The notes: generated by a model not told the origin, from the sequence alone. A stretch of DNA of 22,880 bases from RGIG8709 sp045575975 (GCA_045575975.1 JAZNFO010000049.1:1-22880); one strand, 5' to 3'; positions 14,911 to 21,891 are shown, counted from the stretch's first letter. Made by a program: numbers and translations.

Positions 14911-16620
14911 TTATCTCATACCGCCCTGCATTCTTTCACCTGACATACCTCCGCCCGGCATACCTCCGCCCGGCATACCACCGCCGGGCATTCCGCCGCC
15001 GGGCATTCCGCCCATCATTTCGGTAAAGACATCCCTACCACTTGATGTTAAAATCTGGGGAACATAGATTATATCTCCTTCTTTGAGACCTGATTTGATT
15101 TCAATGTATTCGTTGTTGTTTTGTCCTGTTTCAACGGTGATGGACTTAAAGCCGTCAGGAGCTTTATCGTTTTCTTCGTTTTTTTCACCTTTGATATAAA
15201 CGATATTTCCGCGGTTAACTGCAGAAACGGGAACTGCAATAACATTTTCTGCCATTGATGTGATTATTTCAACATCAATATTCATTCCGGGAAGTAAATC
15301 TTCATCAAAGTCGCTTATTGTAATAGTAACGGGATAGGTGGTAACTCCTCCTGATGTAGTTCCGTTAACAGAAACATTAGTAACCTCTCCACTATATTGT
15401 TTTCCCTTAACAGCATCAGTTGTTATTATTGCTTTTTGACCTGATTTAACATTTTTAATATCAAGCTCATCAACGGAAAGCTCACATTCAAGGCTTGACA
15501 TATCGTAAATAACTGCCATTTCCGTGGACATATTTGAATTGTCAAGCTTGTCGCCGGCTTTTATGTTTTTGGTAACAACTGTTCCGGAAATAGGAGCGGT
15601 TATAGTGTAGTCCTCAAGCTTTTTCTGTGCATTTTCTCTTGAAAGCTGGGAAGAACGCAGGGAAAGCTCTGATGATTTCAGGTTGTCTCTCACTGATGAA
15701 CTGTCTATATGTACAAGGTTTGAACCTTTAGATACTCTGGCTCCCTGAGAAATATATACTTCATCAATTTCCCCAGATGCTTCTGCTACAACTGTTTTTT
15801 CCGATATATATTCAAATTTTCCCTTTGAGTTTGAAGAAAAACCACCGATAACTGCGGTAGCAGACTCATTTCCGGTTAATGCCCCTGGGTTGGCAACTTT
15901 TATTTTAACAGATCTTACAAGAGAATTTTCATCTGATGCATAACCGCTTGAATTAACATCCATAACAGTTCCGGATAATATTTCACCGTTTGATGCAATT
16001 TTAACCTGCGCTTCCTGTCCCCTGTAAAAATATTCTGCATCTGTATCATTGAATGTAAGTGTCAGAGTAAAAGCTGAATCGTCATAAATATCTGCAATCT
16101 TTGTTCCGTTTGATACAGATGTTCCTTCCTTAATATAAAGATTTTTAACAACCCCTGAAATGTCAGCTTTAACAGTTAAATTGTTAAAGTTATCAACTGC
16201 TTTGCTGTAATCAAGCTGAGAGCGTTGGTGTGAAATGTTTGCATTTTCAATGGAGTTTTGTGCATCAGATGCATCAATCTGATATAAAATGTCGCCTTCT
16301 TCAACAATATCTCCCTGCTCAAAATCTGCAGAAAGAATGTTTCCCGAAACAAGGGCGGTAATTGAATACTGATCTTTAGGCATAACAACTGCAGAGCCTG
16401 TTATGGAAGATGTTATATTTTTTCTTCCGACGGTTTCCTCCGTTCCTGAAGCTGTAAAGTCTTTTTTACCTTTTCCGGGGAGTAATCCCCAAACTATAAA
16501 AAGAATAAGAAAAACAGCAATAACTGATATAACTATTTTTTTCTTTTTTGAATATTCCTTGAATTTTGAGGGAAATTTTTTTACCGAACAGATAGGTTTT
16601 GTTAACAGGGATGTTTTCAT
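14911..16620 (-). CDS. MacA/HlyD-like (YknX-type) membrane fusion adaptor with duplicated lipoyl-hairpin module
   Basis: This is a 569-residue adaptor with a cytoplasmic basic start, one membrane helix (about 28-47) and an extracytoplasmic body. Two lipoyl/barrel-sandwich plus helical-hairpin modules can be seen. The first spans about 83-180 (SGNILSADFEQGDIVEEGDIL, DISGVVKNLYIKEGTSV); the second about 285-375 (ASGEIDEVYISQGARVSKGS, APISGTVVTKNIKAGDKL). Typical MacA/YknX proteins of about 350-400 residues have one. A beta-barrel and membrane-proximal domain follow (PVTITISDFDEDLLPGMNIDVEI). The tail is five GGGMP-like units ending GERMQGGMR. It is first in a four-gene operon with ATPase, permease and SLH protein; a -10 box lies at 16695-16700. 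In a single-membrane cell such adaptors assist the MacB-type pump at the outer face. Confidence 0.9.
   Translation of the reverse strand: MKTSLLTKPICSVKKFPSKFKEYSKKKKIVISVIAVFLILFIVWGLLPGKGKKDFTASGTEETVGRKNITSSITGSAVVMPKDQYSITALVSGNILSADFEQGDIVEEGDILYQIDASDAQNSIENANISHQRSQLDYSKAVDNFNNLTVKADISGVVKNLYIKEGTSVSNGTKIADIYDDSAFTLTLTFNDTDAEYFYRGQEAQVKIASNGEILSGTVMDVNSSGYASDENSLVRSVKIKVANPGALTGNESATAVIGGFSSNSKGKFEYISEKTVVAEASGEIDEVYISQGARVSKGSNLVHIDSSSVRDNLKSSELSLRSSQLSRENAQKKLEDYTITAPISGTVVTKNIKAGDKLDNSNMSTEMAVIYDMSSLECELSVDELDIKNVKSGQKAIITTDAVKGKQYSGEVTNVSVNGTTSGGVTTYPVTITISDFDEDLLPGMNIDVEIITSMAENVIAVPVSAVNRGNIVYIKGEKNEENDKAPDGFKSITVETGQNNNEYIEIKSGLKEGDIIYVPQILTSSGRDVFTEMMGGMPGGGMPGGGMPGGGMPGGGMSGERMQGGMR
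14944..15012 (-). repeat. 15-bp tandem repeats encoding GGGMP units
   Basis: About five near-identical 15-base units (plus strand CATACCTCCGCCCGG and variants with CATTCCGCCGCCGGG) lie in the 3' end of the adaptor gene and encode the pentapeptide GGGMP. The number of units is likely to vary between strains by slippage. Confidence 0.85.
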
Positions 16621-16694
16621 TTTTTTATCCTTTCCTTATTGTTTTTTATATATAAATAGTAGTACTTTTAAAGTTTATTCATAAAACTTTTTAC

Positions 16695-16700
16695 ATTATA
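16695..16700 (-). promoter_or_regulatory. Candidate -10 box for the adaptor/ABC/SLH operon
   Basis: Minus-strand TATAAT, preceded by ATTG, lies about 75 bases before the adaptor start. No good -35 hexamer is found 16-18 bases upstream, so it may need an activator or be misassigned. Confidence 0.4.
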
Positions 16701-16781
16701 CAATAAAAAGTTTAAAAAAGTATTAACAAAATGTAAAAAAATTTAAAAATATTTATTAAAAGAAAAAATCGTTAAAAGGAC

Positions 16782-16810
16782 TTGACAAAGCATTAATTAT
16801 GTTATATAAT
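16782..16810 (+). promoter_or_regulatory. Consensus promoter for tRNA-Val, yceD and rpmF
   Basis: TTGACA (16782-16787), exactly 17 bases, TATAAT (16805-16810): a perfect sigma-A promoter, as expected for stable RNA. No terminator is seen before the one after rpmF, so it can drive both tRNAs and the two protein genes. Confidence 0.88.
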
Positions 16811-16835
16811 ATCAAAGATGTTTTTGAGAATAAAT

Positions 16836-16911
16836 GGGCGCATAGCTCAGCTGGGAGAGCATCTGCCTTACAAGCAGAGGGTCATAGGTTCGAGCCCTAT
16901 TGTGCCCACCA
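16836..16911 (+). tRNA. tRNA-Val (anticodon TAC)
   Basis: A 76-base cloverleaf with CCA encoded. Acceptor GGGCGCA pairs with TGTGCCC (one G-T), D arm GCTC/GAGC, anticodon arm TCTGC-CTTACAA-GCAGA with TAC, T arm ATAGG-TTCGAGC-CCTAT. Confidence 0.97.
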
Positions 16912-16943
16912 TTTATTTTTAAAAATATTTTTATACTCAATGT

Positions 16944-17019
16944 GGGCGCATAGCTCAGCTGGGAGAGCATCTGCCTTACAAGCAGAGGGTCATAGGTTCG
17001 AGCCCTATTGTGCCCACCA
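16944..17019 (+). tRNA. tRNA-Val (anticodon TAC), second identical copy
   Basis: All 76 bases are identical to the copy 108 bases upstream, and the first bases after CCA are also similar (TTATTTTTAA), indicating a recent tandem duplication. It ends 23 bases before the yceD start codon. Confidence 0.97.
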
Positions 17020-17042
17020 CTTTATTTTTAAGGAGCCGTTAT

Positions 17043-17549
17043 ATGGTAGTTAATATATTGCCTATTGTTAATGCGGAAGGCAGAGAACTTCCTGTTGACA
17101 CAGTGCTTGACTTTTCAGATAAAGATGAGTATGGAATAGATTTTACGAGGCCTGTAAAGGTGTCAGGTAAATTTTTAAATATGGCAGGAAGCATTGAGTT
17201 TTCAGGGGAGATTAACTTTTCGGTAAAGCTTATGTGTGACCGATGCGGAGAATGGTATGAGGATGAATTTTCCTTTGAGTTTTCCGAAATTCTTAAAAAA
17301 GAGCTTGACAAGGAAAATGACGGGGACGAAAATCCGGACATAATTTTTTATGAAGGAAATTCGGTGGATATTTCAGATATTGTGTTCAACAATATTATTA
17401 TGAATTTGCCGTCAAAGCATTTGTGCGATGAAGAATGCAAAGGTCTCTGTGCAATATGCGGAAAAAATCTTAATCTGGAAAGCTGCAACTGTGAAGACAG
17501 TGTGACAGACCCAAGGTTTGATGTTCTTGACGATTTGTTTAAGGACTAA
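17043..17549 (+). CDS. yceD: YceD/DUF177 family protein
   Basis: This 168-residue DUF177 protein is, in other bacteria and plants, required for normal 23S rRNA accumulation and almost always sits before rpmF, as here. The start ATG 17043 has AAGGAG seven bases upstream. A longer frame from 17010 would run into the tRNA and is rejected. The first half is beta-rich; conserved cysteines form MCDRCGEWYEDEF (Cys65, Cys68) and a C-terminal cluster CDEECKGLCAICGKNL...SCNC (about 128-150), typical of the family and likely metal-binding. It ends DPRFDVLDDLF, the usual family tail. It begins 23 bases after tRNA-Val, so its mRNA end may be made by tRNA 3' processing. Confidence 0.92.
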   Translation: MVVNILPIVNAEGRELPVDTVLDFSDKDEYGIDFTRPVKVSGKFLNMAGSIEFSGEINFSVKLMCDRCGEWYEDEFSFEFSEILKKELDKENDGDENPDIIFYEGNSVDISDIVFNNIIMNLPSKHLCDEECKGLCAICGKNLNLESCNCEDSVTDPRFDVLDDLFKD

Positions 17550-17616
17550 ATAGTTTAGTAAAAATTAATTGCTGATGCGATTTGTTTATAAAAAGAATTG
17601 AAAGAGGTGTATATAA

Positions 17617-17796
17617 ATGGCAGTTCCAAAGAGAAAAACTTCTAAAGCAAGAAGAGATAAGAGAAGAGCAAACTGGAAATTATCAGTTCCGGGCCTTGTT
17701 AAATGCTCAAAGTGCGGTGAATTTGTATTACCACACAGAGTTTGCAAAGCCTGCGGCACTTATAAAGGTAAAGAGGTAGTTAAAGTTGCTGAATAA
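17617..17796 (+). CDS. rpmF: 50S ribosomal protein L32 (zinc-ribbon form)
   Basis: This 59-residue ribosomal protein starts MAVPKRKTSKARRDKRRANW, the family signature. It carries the zinc-binding form of the motif: CSKC (Cys30, Cys33) and CKAC (Cys43, Cys46). Length is standard. ATG 17617 has AAGAGGTG eight bases upstream. It follows yceD by 67 bases without a terminator and ends at a rho-independent terminator. In many Firmicutes fapR/plsX lipid genes come next; here tRNA genes follow instead. Confidence 0.97.
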   Translation: MAVPKRKTSKARRDKRRANWKLSVPGLVKCSKCGEFVLPHRVCKACGTYKGKEVVKVAE

Positions 17797-17797
17797 T

Positions 17798-17823
17798 AAA
17801 AGGAGCTAAAGCTCCTTTTTTAT
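17798..17823 (+). terminator. Rho-independent terminator after rpmF
   Basis: AAAGGAGC and GCTCCTTT pair around a 4-base TAAA loop, followed by a T-rich tract (TTTTTTATTTT). It begins directly after the rpmF stop. Confidence 0.85.
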
Positions 17824-17880
17824 TTTCCAAAACGGGAAAGAAAAAAATTTAAAAAAAATAAAACTTTTTGAAAAAAAAGC

Positions 17881-17909
17881 TTGACATCTGAGTTGATATG
17901 TGGTATTAT
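17881..17909 (+). promoter_or_regulatory. Promoter for tRNA-Thr and tRNA-Tyr
   Basis: TTGACA (17881-17886) and TATTAT (17904-17909) with a 17-base spacer, about 40 bases before the first tRNA. Confidence 0.8.
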
Positions 17910-17950
17910 ATCATCTGCAAGTTGTTTTTCAGCTTGTATAAATATTTTAA

Positions 17951-18026
17951 GCTGGTGTAGCTCAATTGGCAGAGCAGCTGATTTGTAATCAGCAGGTTGC
18001 GGGTTCGAGTCCCATCACCAGCTCCA
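17951..18026 (+). tRNA. tRNA-Thr (anticodon TGT)
   Basis: A 76-base cloverleaf with CCA encoded. Acceptor GCTGGTG/CACCAGC is fully paired, the anticodon arm is GCTGA-TTTGTAA-TCAGC and the T loop is TTCGAGT. Confidence 0.96.
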
Positions 18027-18031
18027 TTTTT

Positions 18032-18116
18032 GGAGGGGTTCCCGAGTGGCCAAAGGGGGCAGACTGTAAATCTGTTGCGTCTCGCTTCGATGGTTCGAAT
18101 CCATCTCCCTCCACCA
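18032..18116 (+). tRNA. tRNA-Tyr (anticodon GTA)
   Basis: An 85-base class II tRNA with a long variable arm (TGCGTCTCGCTTCGA region), anticodon loop CTGTAAA, T loop TTCGAAT and encoded CCA. It lies 5 bases after tRNA-Thr in the same transcript. Confidence 0.96.
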
Positions 18117-18117
18117 G

Positions 18118-18147
18118 AAATCCTCGAACGAAGGTTCGGGGATTTTT
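18118..18147 (+). terminator. Terminator of the tRNA-Thr/tRNA-Tyr unit
   Basis: AAATCCTCGAAC (18118-18129) pairs with GTTCGGGGATTT (18134-18145, one G-T) around GAAG, followed by T-rich sequence. Confidence 0.85.
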
Positions 18148-18185
18148 ATTTATTGTTTTAGATTTAAAAAATTTTTTAAAAACTA

Positions 18186-18214
18186 TTGAATTTAATTTTT
18201 GAATATGGTATAAT
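18186..18214 (+). promoter_or_regulatory. Promoter of the thiamine salvage operon
   Basis: TTGAAT (18186-18191), 17 bases, then TATAAT (18209-18214). Transcription would start near 18221, at the base of the TPP riboswitch. Confidence 0.75.
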
Positions 18215-18219
18215 GCATT

Positions 18220-18330
18220 TAAATTTAATAAACGGGAGCTTGTAGTACAGGCTGAGAGGAAGGTGTGACCTTCGACCGAGAACCTGATTTGGATAATGCC
18301 AACGGAGGGATGCCTGAATATAAGTTTAGG
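18220..18330 (+). ncRNA. TPP riboswitch (THI element)
   Basis: All conserved blocks are present in order: GGGAGC, CTGAGA at 18252-18257 (pyrimidine-binding), an accessory hairpin GGAAGGTGTGACCTTC, GACCG, AACCTGAT at 18281-18288, GGATAATGCC at 18291-18300 and CGGAGGGA (pyrophosphate-binding arm). P1 can be extended by TAAATTTA (18220-18227) with TAAGTTTA (18321-18328). It is followed by a terminator hairpin and a thiamine operon. Thiamine pyrophosphate binding would promote termination and shut the operon off. Confidence 0.95.
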
Positions 18331-18348
18331 AATAACGAAGTATTAATT

Positions 18349-18380
18349 GGAAGTTACCAGATCGGTAGCTTCCTTTTTTT
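18349..18380 (+). terminator. Regulatory terminator of the TPP riboswitch
   Basis: GGAAGTTACC (18349-18358) pairs with GGTAGCTTCC (18364-18373, one G-T) around AGATC and is followed by seven T residues. It is the expression platform of the aptamer just upstream. Confidence 0.88.
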
Positions 18381-18388
18381 ATTTGAAC

Positions 18389-18552
18389 GGAGGTGAAATT
18401 TATATCCGAGAAAATCGGACGGATATCTGGCGAGCGCCTTTTGTCTTGTATTTTGCGATGGGAACCCGTGTTTCGGGGTGAGAGGGGAAAATTGATTTCC
18501 GACCGAACAAGGCTTTATGTCTTGTACAATAACAAGAAAAGAGGAATTTTAG
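18389..18552 (+). ncRNA. Second structured leader element before thiW, half-TPP-like candidate regulatory RNA
   Basis: This 160-base stretch between the riboswitch terminator and thiW has no gene but much structure. GTGAGAGG (18478-18485), a GGAAA/TTTCC hairpin (18486-18500) and GACCGA (18501-18506) repeat, in order, the CTGAGAGG-hairpin-GACCGA half of the TPP aptamer upstream. A CCCG/CGGG hairpin sits just before, where P3 would be. The pyrophosphate-binding half (CCTGAT, GGATAATGCC, AGGGA) is missing. ACAAGGC (18507-18513) can pair over 7 bp with GTCTTGT at 18443-18449 or with an identical GTCTTGT at 18519-18525; the latter's CTTGT can instead pair with ACAAG at 18532-18536, next to the thiW ribosome binding site AAAGAGG (18538-18544). 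Either a decayed second TPP aptamer or a variant riboswitch. Confidence 0.5.
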
Positions 18553-19266
18553 ATGACTAATTCAAAAAACTTACTTAAAACAATTGTACTTTCAATGCTT
18601 ATTGCTCTGGGAGTGGTTATATCCCCAATACTCAGAGTTGAGGGTATGTGTCCTATGGCACATTTCATCAATATTGTATGTTCTGTGTTTCTTGGGCCCT
18701 GGTATTCCCTTTTGTGTGCAACTCTTATTGGTATTATTCGTATGGCGACAATGGCAATACCGCCTATCGCCTTGACGGGTGCCATTTTCGGTGCATTTTT
18801 GTCCGGTGTTTTTTACCGCTTATCAAATGGCAAAATTATCTTTGCAGTGCTTGGTGAAATTATTGGAACGGGTATAATTGGAGCAATTATATCTTACCCC
18901 GTTATGGACTTTTTATGGGGTAAGGAAGGTCTTACCTGGCTTTTTTATGTTCCTTCATTTATTTGCGGAACACTTATCGGCGGAAGTATAGCTTACTTTT
19001 TCTTACGAAAGTTTGCAGATTGCGGAATGCTTGCAAAAATACAAAAAGAGCTTAATTCTAAATGTTATCAGGACAAAAGCACTTTACTTTCAAACACCTT
19101 AACTATTGCAGCATTTGGTGCAATTTTATTTGTTGTATTTGAACTTTCATCAGGGATATTTCATCTCACTTCGCCCTTATTTGATATCCTGCCGTACATA
19201 TCGCTTATAATATGCATCATTTTATCAATAATATATTACATTTTTAAGAAGGTGAAAAAAGAATGA
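18553..19266 (+). CDS. thiW: ECF transporter substrate-binding component ThiW (thiazole), with C-terminal extension
   Basis: ThiW is the predicted S component for hydroxyethylthiazole uptake; it needs a shared energizing module (EcfAA'T), which is not in this window. The 237 residues contain the family's sequence SPILRVEGMCPMAHFINIVCS near 24-44 and LGPWYSLLCATLIGIIRMATM, then GAIFGAFLSGVFYR, with about six hydrophobic helices in the first 165 residues. Known ThiW proteins are about 160-175 residues. Here a further ~70 residues add a charged linker (KIQKELNSKCYQDKST) and two hydrophobic helices (about 184-204 and 213-232). ATG 18553 has AAAGAGG eight bases upstream. First gene after the TPP riboswitch; its stop overlaps the thiM start as ATGA. 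Confidence 0.88.
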   Translation: MTNSKNLLKTIVLSMLIALGVVISPILRVEGMCPMAHFINIVCSVFLGPWYSLLCATLIGIIRMATMAIPPIALTGAIFGAFLSGVFYRLSNGKIIFAVLGEIIGTGIIGAIISYPVMDFLWGKEGLTWLFYVPSFICGTLIGGSIAYFFLRKFADCGMLAKIQKELNSKCYQDKSTLLSNTLTIAAFGAILFVVFELSSGIFHLTSPLFDILPYISLIICIILSIIYYIFKKVKKE

Positions 19267-20063
19267 CAGATAAAATTTGCAACATTCGGGAAAATGTTAC
19301 AAGAAAAAAACCTCTTATTCATTGCATAACAAATCCGATTTCCATAAACGAGTGTGCAAATGCAATACTTTCGGTTGGAGCAAAACCTATTATGGCAGAA
19401 CACCCAAAAGAGGTTTGTGAAATAACCGGCACTTCTGATGCTTTAATGCTGAACATAGGAAACATTACTGATGCAAGAAAAAAATCCATTAAGCTTTCAC
19501 TTAAAAAAGCATGTGAAATATGTATTCCTGTTTTGCTGGACACTGTTGGTATAGCGTGTTCAAAATTCAGACGGAATTATGCTTTAAAGCTGTTAAAAGT
19601 TTGCGTGCCTTCTGTTATAAAGGGAAATTATTCTGAAATTGCTTCTTTACATAATGCAGAATATTTTTCTCCGGGAGTAGATGCAGATGTTTCCCTTGAT
19701 GTATGTTACATTTCAAAAATATCAAAAGAGCTTGCTTTAAAATATCATACAGTTATTCTCGCAACTGGCAAGACGGATATTATCACAAATGGTGAGAAAA
19801 CAATATATGTTAAAAATGGGACACCTTTGCTTGCTGCTGTCACCGGAACAGGCTGTATGCTGGGTGCTTTATGCACTGCATTTTTGGCATCACTTGATCC
19901 TATGGAAGCTGCTGTATCAGCTTGTGTTTATTTTGGAATATGCGGAGAGTCGGCACAAACAGAAAAAGGCAGTGGAAGTTTTATGGTAAATTTAATGGAC
20001 AAAATTTCAACACTCAGCAAAGAAGAAATTATAAAGCGTATGAATATGGAGGAAAGAAAATGA
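19263..20063 (+). CDS. thiM: Hydroxyethylthiazole kinase
   Basis: ThiM phosphorylates 4-methyl-5-(2-hydroxyethyl)thiazole with ATP, supplying thiazole phosphate for ThiE. The 266 residues are full length. HCITNPISINECANAILSVGAKPIMAEHPKE near the start and the C-terminal AVTGTGCMLGALCTAFLA with Cys198 (active-site region of the ribokinase-like fold) identify it; VIKGNYSEIASL is another conserved block. Its ATG overlaps the thiW stop and its TGA overlaps the cytX ATG (20060-20063), so expression is coupled to the substrate importer on one side and to the pyrimidine transporter on the other. Confidence 0.97.
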   Translation: MTDKICNIRENVTRKKPLIHCITNPISINECANAILSVGAKPIMAEHPKEVCEITGTSDALMLNIGNITDARKKSIKLSLKKACEICIPVLLDTVGIACSKFRRNYALKLLKVCVPSVIKGNYSEIASLHNAEYFSPGVDADVSLDVCYISKISKELALKYHTVILATGKTDIITNGEKTIYVKNGTPLLAAVTGTGCMLGALCTAFLASLDPMEAAVSACVYFGICGESAQTEKGSGSFMVNLMDKISTLSKEEIIKRMNMEERK

Positions 20064-21244
20064 ATGTAAAACGAACTTCAACTTTAGAGAATGGATTAAT
20101 TTGGTTTGGAGCTGCAGTTTCTATTGCTGAAATTATGACAGGAACATATTTTGCACCACTGGGTTTTTCAAAAGGGATACTTGCCATACTGGCTGGTCAT
20201 ATTATCGGTGCTGTAATGTTTTTTCTCGCTGGACTTATGGGGGCTAAAACAAGCAAAAGCTCAATGGAAACTGTAAAATCAAGTTTTGGTAATAAGGGAG
20301 CATTATTTTTTGCAATAATTAATATTATTCAGCTTGTAGGCTGGACTGCTATTATGATTTATGATGGAGCTATTGCGGCAAACAGTATATTTAACACAGG
20401 TAATGCAGTTTGGTGCATTATAATCGGTGTACTCATTATCTTATGGATTATAATCGGAATAAAAAATCTTGGGAAAGTGAATACGGCTGCGATATCAGCC
20501 CTGTTTATTCTAACTATTGTACTGGGTTTTATTATCTTTGGAAAAGGAGTTATACAGAATTTTAACAGCAGCATTATAACATTCGGTGCAGCTGTTGAAC
20601 TATCAGTTGCAATGCCTCTTTCCTGGTTACCGCTTATCAGTGATTACACAAGGGAGGCAGAAAAAGGTGTCAATGCAACTATAGTCAGCACGATTACATA
20701 CGGGATAGTCAGCACTTTTATGTATATAATCGGTATGGGTGCGGCAATGTTTACCGCAGAAAGAGATATTGCACAGATTATGTTGAAAGCAGGTCTTGGT
20801 TTCTGTGGTCTTATCATTATTGTATTTTCAACCGTAACAACAACATTTCTTGATGCATATTCTGCTGGTGTTTCAGGTGAGGCAATAAGCAAAAAGGTCA
20901 ATAGTAAATGGTTAGCTGTTATAGTTACAGTTATGGGAACTGTTGGAGCAATATTTTTTCCCATAACAGATATTACTGACTTTTTATATTTCATAGGTTC
21001 AGTATTTGCCCCAATGATAGCTATTCAGATTGCTGATTTTTATATTTTAAAAACAAATAAGGAATATCAGAAATTCAGTATCAAAAACATTGTTATATGG
21101 ATTGTTGGGTTCGCTGTTTACAGATACTTAATGAAGGTTGATATGATTACGGGAAGTACATTGCCTGATGTAATTATAACGATAATCATTTGTGTAGTGG
21201 CAGGCTTTGTTGAAAAATTGAAACCGGAGGAGAAAATAAAATGA
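20060..21244 (+). CDS. cytX: Hydroxymethylpyrimidine transporter CytX (NCS1 family)
   Basis: This 394-residue membrane protein of the NCS1 nucleobase:cation symporter family, CytX branch, is predicted to import the thiamine pyrimidine HMP. ATG 20060 is chosen: it has GGAGGAAAG upstream, overlaps the thiM stop as ATGA, and begins MNVKRTSTLENGLIWFGAAVSIAEIM, the usual N-terminus. An in-frame codon at 19922 would overlap thiM by 140 bases. About twelve hydrophobic helices are visible; MPLSWLPLISDYTREAEKG (about 191-209) and FLDAYSAGVSGEAIS are characteristic. Its stop overlaps thiE (21241-21244). Role follows from family and TPP-controlled context. Confidence 0.92.
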   Translation: MNVKRTSTLENGLIWFGAAVSIAEIMTGTYFAPLGFSKGILAILAGHIIGAVMFFLAGLMGAKTSKSSMETVKSSFGNKGALFFAIINIIQLVGWTAIMIYDGAIAANSIFNTGNAVWCIIIGVLIILWIIIGIKNLGKVNTAAISALFILTIVLGFIIFGKGVIQNFNSSIITFGAAVELSVAMPLSWLPLISDYTREAEKGVNATIVSTITYGIVSTFMYIIGMGAAMFTAERDIAQIMLKAGLGFCGLIIIVFSTVTTTFLDAYSAGVSGEAISKKVNSKWLAVIVTVMGTVGAIFFPITDITDFLYFIGSVFAPMIAIQIADFYILKTNKEYQKFSIKNIVIWIVGFAVYRYLMKVDMITGSTLPDVIITIIICVVAGFVEKLKPEEKIK

Positions 21245-21891
21245 AAGAATTAGATACAAGACTGTATTTTATAACCGACAGCACAGGCTTTTCTGAAAAA
21301 GAATTTCTATATCGTGTTGAGCAGGCACTTTCAGGCGGCGCAACCATTATTCAGCTTCGTGAAAAGGAAAAAACTACAAGGGAATATATTGAACTTGCAG
21401 AGAAGGTTCATAGAATAACAAAAAAATACAATGTTCCGCTTGTTATTGATGACAGAGTTGATGTGGCACTGGCTGTAGATACAGAAGGGGTTCATATTGG
21501 GCTGAGTGATATGCCCGTTTTTATTGCAAGAAGGCTTATGGGCAATAATAAGATTATTGGTGCGACTGCAAAGACTGTTCCTCAGGCAAAGGAAGCCTGT
21601 CTTCAAGGTGCCGACTATCTTGGCGTCGGAGCAATTTATCCTACAACAACAAAGGTTAAGACCGTTCTCACATCTGTTGATACACTAAAGGATATTTGCA
21701 ATAGCGTTTCTGTTCCGGTTAACGCTATCGGAGGGCTTACTACAAAAAATATTGATATTCTGAAAGGTATACCGGTTGCCGGAATTTGTGTTGTGTCAGC
21801 GATTATGAAAGCAGAAAACCCTCAAATTGCTACTACCGAATTTATCAAGAGAGAAAAGGAGCTTGGATTATGGCAAAGGATAAACAAATGA
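21241..21891 (+). CDS. thiE: Thiamine phosphate synthase
   Basis: ThiE joins HMP pyrophosphate and thiazole phosphate to make thiamine monophosphate, with release of pyrophosphate, in the cytosol. The 216-residue TIM barrel has IIQLREKEKTTREYIELA (36-53), PLVIDDRVDVALAVDTEGVHIG, GATAKTVPQAKEACLQGADYLGVGAIYPTTTK (phosphate-binding loop) and VNAIGGLTTKNI, all family landmarks. The ATG overlaps the cytX stop. In this operon it receives thiazole phosphate from ThiM and HMP-PP from ThiD. No de novo genes (thiC, thiG, thiS) are nearby, so the operon serves salvage. Confidence 0.97.
   Translation: MKELDTRLYFITDSTGFSEKEFLYRVEQALSGGATIIQLREKEKTTREYIELAEKVHRITKKYNVPLVIDDRVDVALAVDTEGVHIGLSDMPVFIARRLMGNNKIIGATAKTVPQAKEACLQGADYLGVGAIYPTTTKVKTVLTSVDTLKDICNSVSVPVNAIGGLTTKNIDILKGIPVAGICVVSAIMKAENPQIATTEFIKREKELGLWQRINK

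Noticed and set aside
16799..17053. Open frame with repeated HSSAGRASALQAEGHRFEPYCAHH
   Set aside because: It is a translation through the two tRNA-Val genes, a well-known source of false proteins.
17582..17779. Alternative frame across rpmF
   Set aside because: The overlapping 59-codon frame is plainly ribosomal protein L32.
17966..18202. Open frame containing GVPEWPKGADCKSVASRFDGSNPSP
   Set aside because: It reads through tRNA-Thr, tRNA-Tyr and their terminator; a common artefact.
18398..18481. Small leader peptide after GGAGGTGA at 18389-18396 (frame from ATT 18398 to TGA)
   Set aside because: There is a good Shine-Dalgarno but no ATG, GTG or TTG at proper spacing; the region is better explained by RNA structure.
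18461..18513. FMN riboswitch (TTTCGGGG...TTCCGACCG resembles the RFN element)
   Set aside because: The other conserved RFN arms and the closing helix are missing, and the gene context is thiamine; similarity to the TPP half is more continuous.
19922..20059. Upstream extensions of cytX and, similarly, of thiD at 21786
   Set aside because: They would overlap the preceding genes by over 100 bases; internal starts with ribosome binding sites and ATGA overlaps fit better.
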